A stretch of 52,499 nt of DNA, taken from positions 1-52,499 of the forward strand of contig PDOP01000015.1 in the NCBI GenBank assembly GCA_002749205.1, in the 5' to 3' direction. The DNA is from Treponema sp. (GTDB taxonomy: Bacteria > Spirochaetota > Spirochaetia > Treponematales > Treponemataceae). The translations under genes were made by a program, and so were the position numbers. This document shows positions 18,361-25,459 of the stretch, in pieces (the stretch's first letter is position 1; the number at the start of each line of letters is the position of its first letter). The notes below the pieces were generated by a model. The model was given only the letters and a program-made list of their open reading frames with translations. It was not told where the DNA came from and did no database searches.

Positions 18361-18897
18361 GTGCTAAAATGGGAGATGCAGTATTATGCTATTCAGGTGA
18401 TGTCGGGCAGAGAGGATAGGTTTATTGAAATGGGGAATGCTCTGTTGGATACAGAAGGGTCTAAATTTTTTACTCCCAAACGGGAACTGCAAACCAAAAA
18501 AAATGGTGTAAAAAAAAGGCGGCTTTATCCTGTTTTCACAGGTTATGTTTTTCTGGAAACAAATGAAATTTCAATAAAAATGTGTAATGATTTAAAACGC
18601 ATAAAGTATTTTTCCAAAATTTTGCCTAATACAAAATCTCCTCGCTCGTTGACCGAAAATGATTTGGTGTATATTAAGCATTTTCTGAATTTCGGAAATG
18701 TTGCGCGAATTTCAAAAGCAACTTTTAATGAAAACAATAGAATTGTTATACTTGAAGGTGCGTTAAAGGGTTTGGAGGGAAAAATTATAAAGGTTGATAA
18801 AAGAAAGGGGCGAGCGAAGGTGCAGCTTGATATGTATAAAGATTCTTTTAGTATAGATTTTGGATTTGAAGTAATTCAAAGTATTGACAAAAACTAA
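18361..18897 (+). CDS. NusG-family specialised transcription elongation factor
   Basis: A 173-178-residue NusG paralogue of the LoaP/RfaH/UpxY type, with an NGN domain (AIQVMSGRED near the start and YPVFTGYVFLE at about 58-68) and a C-terminal KOW domain (VILEGALKGLEGKIIKVDKRKGRAKVQLDM). Such paralogues head long polysaccharide or secondary-metabolite operons and help polymerase pass terminators within them. Here it heads a six-gene operon with a sugar-nucleotide dehydratase and an aminotransferase next. The start is uncertain: GTG at 18361 is the upstream option, but ATG at 18376 begins the usual MQYYAIQVMSG sequence and lies 5 nt after a TAAAAT -10-like box (18365-18370), with no spaced Shine-Dalgarno, so a leaderless start there is plausible. 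Confidence 0.88.
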   Translation: MLKWEMQYYAIQVMSGREDRFIEMGNALLDTEGSKFFTPKRELQTKKNGVKKRRLYPVFTGYVFLETNEISIKMCNDLKRIKYFSKILPNTKSPRSLTENDLVYIKHFLNFGNVARISKATFNENNRIVILEGALKGLEGKIIKVDKRKGRAKVQLDMYKDSFSIDFGFEVIQSIDKN

Positions 18898-18907
18898 GTG
18901 GTGTATA

Positions 18908-20416
18908 ATGAGCCGTAAAGAGAATAAAAAGCAAAATTTAATTTATATTGTAGGCGCCGGTTTAGCAGGTACTTCTATTGCAGATGAAATTCAAAAGAAA
19001 GGTATTCTTGGAAAGGCGGTTGCATTTTTAGATGATGACCCAAAAAAAATAGGAAAGAAAATAAACGGTTTGCCGGTTTTAGGCCCAATTGATGAGGTTG
19101 CAAATTTAATTAGAATAAATCCTGCCGATGAAGCTTTAATTTCAATTCCGACAATTAAAATAGAAAGGCTTCGTGAAATATATGAAGTATTAAAGCAATC
19201 AGGGTTTTCAACCATAAAGCTATTGCCTGCACTTTCTCAAATTGTTGAAGGTTCCGCTCATTTAGTTCAAACAAGAGAAATAAATCCTGAAGACCTTCTT
19301 GGACGAAATCCTATTGCAATTAGCTTAAAAAAGACACTTGCATATTTAAAAGGTAAGCGTGTTTTAATAACAGGAGCAGGCGGCTCAATTGGAAGCGAGC
19401 TTAGCAGGCAATTGTTCACAGGTGGCGCAGAGAGGGTTTATCTTTTAGGGCATGGCGAAAATTCTATTTATCAAATCAATAAAGAGTTGCGAATTTTGCA
19501 GGAAGCAGGTGTTGGAGAAAATGCAATTATAGTGCCTATAATCGGAGATTTAACCGATAGGGATTATGTAAGATATATTATAAAGCAGTTAAGATGCGAT
19601 ATTGTTTTTCACGCGGCCGCATATAAACATGTGCCTCTTATGGAGGCAAATCCTGTAGCTGCAATTAGCAATAATGTTTTCGGTACAAAAAATCTTTTAG
19701 ACGCATGTTTTGAATTTAATGTAAAACGGTTTGTGCTTATTTCTACGGACAAAGCCGTGGAGCCTGTTTGTGTTTACGGGGTTTCAAAATTTTTAAGTGA
19801 GCAACTTGTGTTGGCTACAGCGGAAAAAATTAAAAAAGAAAAACCGAAAGGCTTAGATTATATGTTTGTAAGGTTCGGAAATGTTTTAGGTTCTCGAGGC
19901 TCCATTTTTCCGCTTTGGGTTGAGCAAGTAAAGAACGGCGGCCCTGTTACGGTTACTGATAAAAAAATGAGCCGCTACTTTATGACAATCACTGAGGCAT
20001 GTTCTCTCGTGTTACAAACAGGCGGGCTTGGAAAAAACGCTTGCTCATATCTTCTTGATATGGGCGAGCCTGTAAGTATTTACGAAACGGCAAAGCAGTT
20101 GATTAAATATCTGGGTTACGAGCCTGAAAAAGAAATAGAGATTAAGATAATCGGTTTGCGAAAAGGCGAAAGATTAGAAGAGCCTCTTTGGTCAAAATCA
20201 GAAATGCCGGAAAAAACGGATTATTCAAAAATATTAAAATTAAATAAAATAGAAAATATAAAAAATACATTTTCAATTACCGGATTGAATAAACTTCTAA
20301 ATGAATTATATCCTATTTGTTATTTAACCCAAAATGAGCAACTGTTTCGAAACAAAACAAAACTTTTAAGAATTCTAAAAAAAGAATTTCCTGATTTGAA
20401 AAGTGATATAAAATAG
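18908..20416 (+). CDS. CapD/FlaA1-type nucleotide-sugar 4,6-dehydratase, soluble
   Basis: A 502-residue protein of the polysaccharide-biosynthesis epimerase/dehydratase family. The first Rossmann-like domain (residues about 10-130, IVGAGLAGTSIADEI) is the CoA-binding-like regulatory domain. The second begins at residue 154 with the NAD motif ITGAGGSIGSEL and carries the catalytic Y290-x3-K294 (VYGVSK). The four membrane helices that usually precede these domains in WbpM/PglF proteins are absent. It likely converts UDP-GlcNAc to the 4-keto-6-deoxy sugar used by the next enzyme. An in-frame ATG at 18884 lies inside the NusG gene; 18908 begins 11 nt after the NusG stop and is preferred, although no strong ribosome site is seen. 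The exact sugar is not determined. Confidence 0.9.
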   Translation: MSRKENKKQNLIYIVGAGLAGTSIADEIQKKGILGKAVAFLDDDPKKIGKKINGLPVLGPIDEVANLIRINPADEALISIPTIKIERLREIYEVLKQSGFSTIKLLPALSQIVEGSAHLVQTREINPEDLLGRNPIAISLKKTLAYLKGKRVLITGAGGSIGSELSRQLFTGGAERVYLLGHGENSIYQINKELRILQEAGVGENAIIVPIIGDLTDRDYVRYIIKQLRCDIVFHAAAYKHVPLMEANPVAAISNNVFGTKNLLDACFEFNVKRFVLISTDKAVEPVCVYGVSKFLSEQLVLATAEKIKKEKPKGLDYMFVRFGNVLGSRGSIFPLWVEQVKNGGPVTVTDKKMSRYFMTITEACSLVLQTGGLGKNACSYLLDMGEPVSIYETAKQLIKYLGYEPEKEIEIKIIGLRKGERLEEPLWSKSEMPEKTDYSKILKLNKIENIKNTFSITGLNKLLNELYPICYLTQNEQLFRNKTKLLRILKKEFPDLKSDIK

Positions 20417-20427
20417 TGGAGAAAGCG

Positions 20428-21603
20428 ATGAGTGAAATAAAAAATAAAAGAAGCGTTTCTTTTTTTAAGCCTTTCATTTTTGAGGAAGAAGAAAAGGCTG
20501 TTACCGAAATTTTACGGTCAGGTTGGCTTACAACAGGGGCAGAAGCGCTAAAGTTTGAAGCGGAATTTGCTGAATTCACAGGTGCAAAATATTCTCTTGC
20601 GGTTAATTCGGCAACCAGCGGACTCTTATTGGCACTTGAAGCTTGTGGAGTTAAACAGGGAAGCAAAGTAATTACTTCCCCTTACACTTTTGTATCAACA
20701 GCAACCTCAGCTATTCATTTGGGGGCAGATGTTCTATATGCCGATATTTCAAAAGAAGATTACAGTATTGATCCAAACAAAATAGAAGATATTCTAAAAA
20801 CCGAGAGTAATGTAAAAGCAATTATTCCAATTCACATTGCAGGAAAAGTTTGCAATATGAAAGATATAAACTATCTTGCAAAAAAATATAATGCAGCAGT
20901 TATTGAAGATGCCGCACATGCTTTTCCTTCAAAAACAAAAGACGGCTATGCGGGAACTCTTGGTACGGCAGGTGTTTTTTCGTTTTATGCAACAAAAACA
21001 ATTACATCTGCAGAGGGCGGTATGGTTTGCACAAACAATGAAGCAATTGCAGAAAGAATAAAAATAATGCGAATGCACGGAATCAATCGAACTGTTTGGG
21101 ACAGGTATACGGACATAAAGGCATCATGGTTATACGATGTAGTTGAAGACGGGTGGAAATGTAATCTGCCCGATTTACTGGCGGCACTCGGCAGAGCTCA
21201 ATTAAAAAGAGCCGTATATCTTTTTGAAGCAAGAAAAAAAATCGCAGAGGAATACACAAAAGCATTTTCAAAGATCGATTCTTTACTCTGCCCGCCTGAT
21301 GGAGACGGGAATGCTTGGCATTTATATATTTTAAGAATTAAACCCGAAAAGCTAAAAATAAATCGTGATGAATTCATTGTAAAGTTACAAGAGGAGGGAC
21401 TTGGAATGTCGGTTCATTTTATTCCGCATTTTTATATGAGCTTTTTCAAAAACAGGTATAACTTAAAACCTGAAGATTTTCCGCAAGCTGATTTAAAGTT
21501 TAAGTCATCTATGAGTTTACCATTATGGCCCGGAATGACAGAAGATGATATTAAATATGTTATTACAACAGTAGTTAATACTGCAAAAAGATATAGTGTA
21601 TAA
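20428..21603 (+). CDS. DegT/DnrJ/EryC1/StrS family sugar aminotransferase
   Basis: A 391-residue PLP-dependent enzyme that transfers an amino group to a keto sugar nucleotide. The PLP lysine is K190 in FYATKTITSAEGG, preceded by the conserved IEDAAHAF. The C-terminal part has the usual GMSVHFIPHF motif. With the preceding dehydratase it could make a UDP-4-amino-4,6-dideoxy-hexose of the bacillosamine type. No acetyltransferase or glycosyltransferase follows, so the pathway is incomplete in this operon. GGAG precedes the ATG at 20428. The next start is 5 nt beyond the stop. Confidence 0.93.
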   Translation: MSEIKNKRSVSFFKPFIFEEEEKAVTEILRSGWLTTGAEALKFEAEFAEFTGAKYSLAVNSATSGLLLALEACGVKQGSKVITSPYTFVSTATSAIHLGADVLYADISKEDYSIDPNKIEDILKTESNVKAIIPIHIAGKVCNMKDINYLAKKYNAAVIEDAAHAFPSKTKDGYAGTLGTAGVFSFYATKTITSAEGGMVCTNNEAIAERIKIMRMHGINRTVWDRYTDIKASWLYDVVEDGWKCNLPDLLAALGRAQLKRAVYLFEARKKIAEEYTKAFSKIDSLLCPPDGDGNAWHLYILRIKPEKLKINRDEFIVKLQEEGLGMSVHFIPHFYMSFFKNRYNLKPEDFPQADLKFKSSMSLPLWPGMTEDDIKYVITTVVNTAKRYSV

Positions 21604-21607
21604 GTTT

Positions 21608-23728
21608 ATGAAAAATACCTTTGTTTCGGATTTAGAATTTGAAAATCAGTATAACTCAATACCGGTAAGAAGTAAAGACAAGACCGGCGATATTGAAAAC
21701 ATAGAGTGTCCTAATTTACCTGAAGGGTATAGTTTTATTTCGGCAAAAGATATTGGCGAAAGAAATATTATAAATATATTCGATACTCCCATGCCTGTAT
21801 TTGCAGATAAAACAATCCATTACCCGGGTCAAATTGTCGGTATTCTTGTAGGTATGGATAAACAGATATTAAAAGAGCTTGAAAGTCAAGTAATTATTAA
21901 TTTTAAAAAATCAAAAACACCAACAAGCGAGCTGTCTTTTGAAAATGAAAAAAATAATTTTTTTGATTTTCCGATAATTGCCCGAAAGACACTTAGCTAC
22001 GGAGAGCCTGAAAAATATTTTGATGTTTTAGATAATGTAATATACTCAACTATGAATTTTGAAAACAGATATCATTACAGACCGGAGCCTTCTTCTGTCA
22101 GAATAGTATATAGACCTGAAAAAAATATAGATGTTTATATTGCAACACAATGGTCAGGTAAAGTTGCATCAATAATTTCAGAAGTACTTAGCCTACCAAT
22201 GAAAAATATAAATATAATTCCGACAAACATTGCCGAGAATATGAATTCATTGATTTGGTTTCCTATATTACTTGCAACACAGGTTGCAGTTGCTTCTTAT
22301 ATTACAAAAAAAACAATTGCCTTAGATTTTTCACGGAAAGAAGACTATCTTTATACAACAGTTACTCCTTCAGTAATCATACAGCACAAGTCGGTTCTTT
22401 CCGGTCTTGAAAAAATTTTAGCTTTAGATGTATCTATTATACTGGATGCCGGTGCTTTTAATCCGTTAATTGAAATTATGCTAACCCAAATTATCGCAAC
22501 CGCAACCGGTATTTATAACATTCCCAACATACACATTGAGGCAACAGCAATTCAAACAAATAAAAGACCTACAGACTGTTTTAGCGGTTGGGGTGAACAC
22601 TATGTTACAGCTTCACTTGAAAAGCATATCAATGAATTAACAACAAAGCTGCAATTATCTCCGGTACAGTGGAGACTGGAAAATATGTATCATAATCGTA
22701 TTAGAATAGCAGATAAAATTATTATGAGCGGTAATTACGGCTTTGAAAAACTATTAAAGGCAGCTTGTAACACAAGTGATTTTAATCGCAAATATCACGC
22801 ATATAAATTATTAAACAATAATAAACAAACATGTCAACATGAAAACCCAAGAGGCATAGGAATTGCAATGGGCTTACAGTATAACGGAAGCCAAATTTTA
22901 ATAGAGCAAGGCATAACTTATACCGTAGAAATGACGATGACAACTGAAGGTAAACTGTTGATAAAAACATCAAGCAACTCAACTGTAATGGAAAAAACAT
23001 TAAAAGGCATAATTTCGAAAAAGCTGAACATTGAAGAAAACAGTATTATGTTTGATAACGAAATTACGGCTAAAACAGATGGAATAAATACAATAGGTGC
23101 TACATTATCATTTATTCTGCCTTTGATAAATAAATGCTGTGCAGCAATAGAAAGGCAAAGGTTTAGAAAACCTTTGCCCATTACTGTTTCTCGAACTTAC
23201 AAACCTACACAGAAAATAGCATGGGAAAAAGAAAGTTTTTCGGGAAATCCTTTTATATCAGAAACACCGGGTGTTTGCATAGTTGAATTAGAATTAAATT
23301 TAACTGTCTATGAAATAATGATAAAGGGCATTTGGTTATCGTGTAGTCCGGGAACAGCAGTACCAAAAAATTCAATCATAAATGATTTGAAAAAAAATAT
23401 TGCAACAGCCTTGTCCGGAACATTTGTTGAATGTAGTGCCCTGCTTGAAAATTTTTCTAAATACAAAATCATAAACACGCAACAAACACCTGACATAAAT
23501 GTGTATATTGTTAATGATGAAACAGACATACAAAAGCAAAAAGGAATTGATAACCTTGCCGAAAATTTATTACCTGCTGCATATATTTCTGCATTAAATC
23601 AGATTTTAGTTAATACGGAAAATACTGTTGATGTCATTCCTATTTCACCAAAAAGTATATTTGAAACAATAAAAAGTAAAAATATCAAAAACGAGGTTAT
23701 AGATGAGGATAACATTCATTCTAAATAA
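21608..23728 (+). CDS. Diverged xanthine-dehydrogenase-type large (molybdopterin) subunit homologue
   Basis: A 706-residue protein with the fold order of molybdenum-hydroxylase large subunits: a hammerhead domain (residues about 1-110, LPEGYSFISAKDIGERN then YPGQIVGILVG), then the cofactor-binding region (EPSSVRIVY, DVSIILDAGAF, DCFSGWGEHY, and a C-terminal LAENLLPAA block that may keep the catalytic Glu). The normally invariant GGGFGGK loop is replaced by a glycine-free stretch (TNIAENMNSLIW), and RGFG-type motifs are altered. It may use a different cofactor arrangement or have lost catalysis. The start codon after the DegT stop is taken as ATG 21608. The gene overlaps the Fe-S subunit gene by 26 nt. 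Confidence 0.75.
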   Translation: MKNTFVSDLEFENQYNSIPVRSKDKTGDIENIECPNLPEGYSFISAKDIGERNIINIFDTPMPVFADKTIHYPGQIVGILVGMDKQILKELESQVIINFKKSKTPTSELSFENEKNNFFDFPIIARKTLSYGEPEKYFDVLDNVIYSTMNFENRYHYRPEPSSVRIVYRPEKNIDVYIATQWSGKVASIISEVLSLPMKNINIIPTNIAENMNSLIWFPILLATQVAVASYITKKTIALDFSRKEDYLYTTVTPSVIIQHKSVLSGLEKILALDVSIILDAGAFNPLIEIMLTQIIATATGIYNIPNIHIEATAIQTNKRPTDCFSGWGEHYVTASLEKHINELTTKLQLSPVQWRLENMYHNRIRIADKIIMSGNYGFEKLLKAACNTSDFNRKYHAYKLLNNNKQTCQHENPRGIGIAMGLQYNGSQILIEQGITYTVEMTMTTEGKLLIKTSSNSTVMEKTLKGIISKKLNIEENSIMFDNEITAKTDGINTIGATLSFILPLINKCCAAIERQRFRKPLPITVSRTYKPTQKIAWEKESFSGNPFISETPGVCIVELELNLTVYEIMIKGIWLSCSPGTAVPKNSIINDLKKNIATALSGTFVECSALLENFSKYKIINTQQTPDINVYIVNDETDIQKQKGIDNLAENLLPAAYISALNQILVNTENTVDVIPISPKSIFETIKSKNIKNEVIDEDNIHSK

Positions 23729-24158
23729 AACAAAAGTGCAAATTGAATCAGAACCAAATGAGCGTTTAATAACTGTGCTAAGACGCGAATTCGGATTAAC
23801 AAGTGTAAAAAACAGCGATTATTACGGATTAACAGGATCATGCACGGTGCTTCTTAATGATTATCCCGTACCGGCTTCGATTATACCTGTATTTAATATA
23901 GAAGGAAAAGAAATTATTACATTGGAATATTTTCAAAAAATGAGCGAATACAAAACAATTATGTCTGTATTTAAACAAGCAGGGGTTCAAATGTGCGGTT
24001 ATTGTAATGCAGGAAAAATATTTACGGTTTACGAAATAATTAAAAGCGGAGAAATGCCGAATACAGAACATATAAAAAGATTATTTAACGGTCAAATATG
24101 CAGATGTACATCAATTAAAGCATTGCAAGATGCGATTAAAAAAATAAAATTCTCATAA
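23703..24158 (+). CDS. Diverged xanthine-dehydrogenase-type [2Fe-2S] subunit, one cluster site lost
   Basis: A 151-residue two-domain iron-sulfur subunit. The C-terminal helical domain keeps all four ligands: C98 and C101 (CGYC) and C133 and C135 (CRC). In the N-terminal plant-type ferredoxin domain, aligned to the GCGxGxCGxCTV pattern, only C47 (GSCTVL) remains. The other three positions are D39, T44 and S59. This domain therefore cannot bind a normal [2Fe-2S] cluster, breaking the usual electron path between Mo site and FAD. GAGG lies 7 nt before the ATG, which is inside the end of the large-subunit gene. Confidence 0.85.
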   Translation: MRITFILNKTKVQIESEPNERLITVLRREFGLTSVKNSDYYGLTGSCTVLLNDYPVPASIIPVFNIEGKEIITLEYFQKMSEYKTIMSVFKQAGVQMCGYCNAGKIFTVYEIIKSGEMPNTEHIKRLFNGQICRCTSIKALQDAIKKIKFS

Positions 24159-24167
24159 GGAAAAATT

Positions 24168-25004
24168 ATGGAAACAAAAACAATTGTCTATAGAGTAAAA
24201 AACCTTAATGAAATTCAATCACACTTAAAAAATAATTCTCAAATTAAACCTGTTGCCGGTGCTACGGGGTTTTTGTACAACCAACAAGAAGAAAAAATAA
24301 AACTTCCAAAATACTTAATTTCATTAGACGGTGTAAAAGAGCTTTCAACCACAACAAAAACAGAAAGATACATTGAAATTGGAGCGACAGTTACACTGAA
24401 AAAAATTGTTTCTTTAGGTAAAAAAAATATTCCTGAAATTTTACATAAAGCTATTTCTGAAATGAGTATCAGCAATATACAAACACTTGCAACTATTGGC
24501 GGAAACATTGCATCTGCTTCGCCTTTAAATTCATGTACTGCACCTTTAATAGCATTAGATGCAAAACTGGAAATAAGAACCGCAAATGAGCTTGAATGGA
24601 TACCGCTTGTCAAATATTATGACAAAACATTAACAGAATACAGGAATAAGCCCCATGTTATCACCAAAATAAAAATTGAAACGGAGGCATGGACTTATAG
24701 TTTTTATACAAGGCTTGGTCCAAAATCTATTATCACCGATGAAACCGCATATTTTATTTTTATGATAAATTCACAAAAAAAGTTAATTACAAAAATGCGA
24801 TTAATTTTTGCAGACAATAATTTAATGCGAAAAAAAGAATTTGAAAATATTTTGCTTGGGCGCATTTTACCACTGTCAACAAAAGATATTCCGCAGATAA
24901 TTGAAAAAGCAAAAGTCGTTTTCAAAATTGATGAATTTAAATCAGAGTATCATTACAACTGCTTTTTTAATTTACTTAAAAAATGTTTATTCGAATTAGT
25001 TTAA
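24168..25004 (+). CDS. Xanthine-dehydrogenase-type FAD-binding subunit
   Basis: A 278-residue FAD subunit of the molybdenum-hydroxylase family. The first FAD loop is degenerate (VAGATGFL in place of AGGTDL), but the second, TLATIGGNIASASPLNSCTAPLIALDA at about residues 106-132, is close to consensus. The C-terminal CO-dehydrogenase flavoprotein domain is shorter than usual. AAGGAA precedes the ATG. It is the last gene of the operon that starts with the NusG paralogue and is followed by family B and A repeats. Confidence 0.85.
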   Translation: METKTIVYRVKNLNEIQSHLKNNSQIKPVAGATGFLYNQQEEKIKLPKYLISLDGVKELSTTTKTERYIEIGATVTLKKIVSLGKKNIPEILHKAISEMSISNIQTLATIGGNIASASPLNSCTAPLIALDAKLEIRTANELEWIPLVKYYDKTLTEYRNKPHVITKIKIETEAWTYSFYTRLGPKSIITDETAYFIFMINSQKKLITKMRLIFADNNLMRKKEFENILLGRILPLSTKDIPQIIEKAKVVFKIDEFKSEYHYNCFFNLLKKCLFELV

Positions 25005-25005
25005 T

Positions 25006-25134
25006 GAGGAAATTGCAAAAGTCAAACGAGTTTTGCAATTTATTCCAAAATATACCAAAATATACCAAAAAGCGCAATGAAATGAGCTTCTTTGGAGACA
25101 CTTTTAAAAGTAACTCACCTTTTGAAAGTGCCTC
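25006..25134 (-). repeat. Family B element, copy 2 (long form)
   Basis: On the minus strand it starts GAGGCACTTTCAAAAGG, pairs with CTTTTAAAAGTGTCTC, passes through a segment nearly identical to copy 5 (25057-25088 here, 48244-48274 there), and ends with the GTTTTGCAA...TTGCAAAA pairing and CCTC. The decamer TATACCAAAA is tandemly doubled at 25051-25070. It is bounded by TTTAAT/ATTAAA. Confidence 0.8.
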
Positions 25135-25199
25135 TAATATTATTAAACAAAAAAAAAAGAACACCGGCCTTTTCAACAAATAGTTTTGCTGATTTTAAG

Positions 25200-25303
25200 T
25201 TCGCCGTTATCCTTTTTATCGATTAGGTAAAACAAAAAAGGATTTTGACGGCAGGAAAAAGCCGATTAAAAAAATGAGCAAAGATAAAAAGATTTAAGGC
25301 GAA
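25200..25303 (+). repeat. Family A structured repeat, copy 3
   Basis: Outer helix TTCGCC/GGCGAA (25200-25205 and 25298-25303), inner helix CTTTTTATC/GATAAAAAG (25212-25220 and 25283-25291), loop boxes GTTATC and ATTTAA, central TTTTGACGGCAGGAAAAAG. It is preceded by the GAACACCGGCC box and, before that, family B copy 2. Confidence 0.85.
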
Positions 25304-25393
25304 CGCGGGTTGCTAAAAGTGTTGTGAAATTTTAACATTTGCTTTTTTTATTTTCAAACCAACACTTAAATAATTTTACCGGCTAAAAATTTT

Positions 25394-25436
25394 CTATTGA
25401 TTTTTTTCTATTGATTTTTTTCTATTGATTTTTTTT
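25394..25436 (+). repeat. Three tandem 14-bp units of CTATTGATTTTTTT type
   Basis: CTATTGATT begins at 25394, 25408 and 25422 with a period of exactly 14 bp. Each unit supplies a TTGATT hexamer, and the last one is correctly placed as the aspS -35. Confidence 0.75.
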
Positions 25437-25453
25437 TAAGAATGATATATAAT
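25425..25453 (+). promoter_or_regulatory. aspS promoter predicting a leaderless mRNA
   Basis: TTGATT (25425-25430), 17-bp spacer, consensus TATAAT (25448-25453), followed 6 nt later by the ATG at 25460. There is no ribosome site. Confidence 0.75.
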
Positions 25454-25459
25454 TGTTTT

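Noticed and set aside
25006..25440. Remnant insertion sequence with transposase
   Set aside because: No frame in the interval resembles a transposase and no target-site duplication is visible; the content is explained by repeat families B and A and the aspS promoter.
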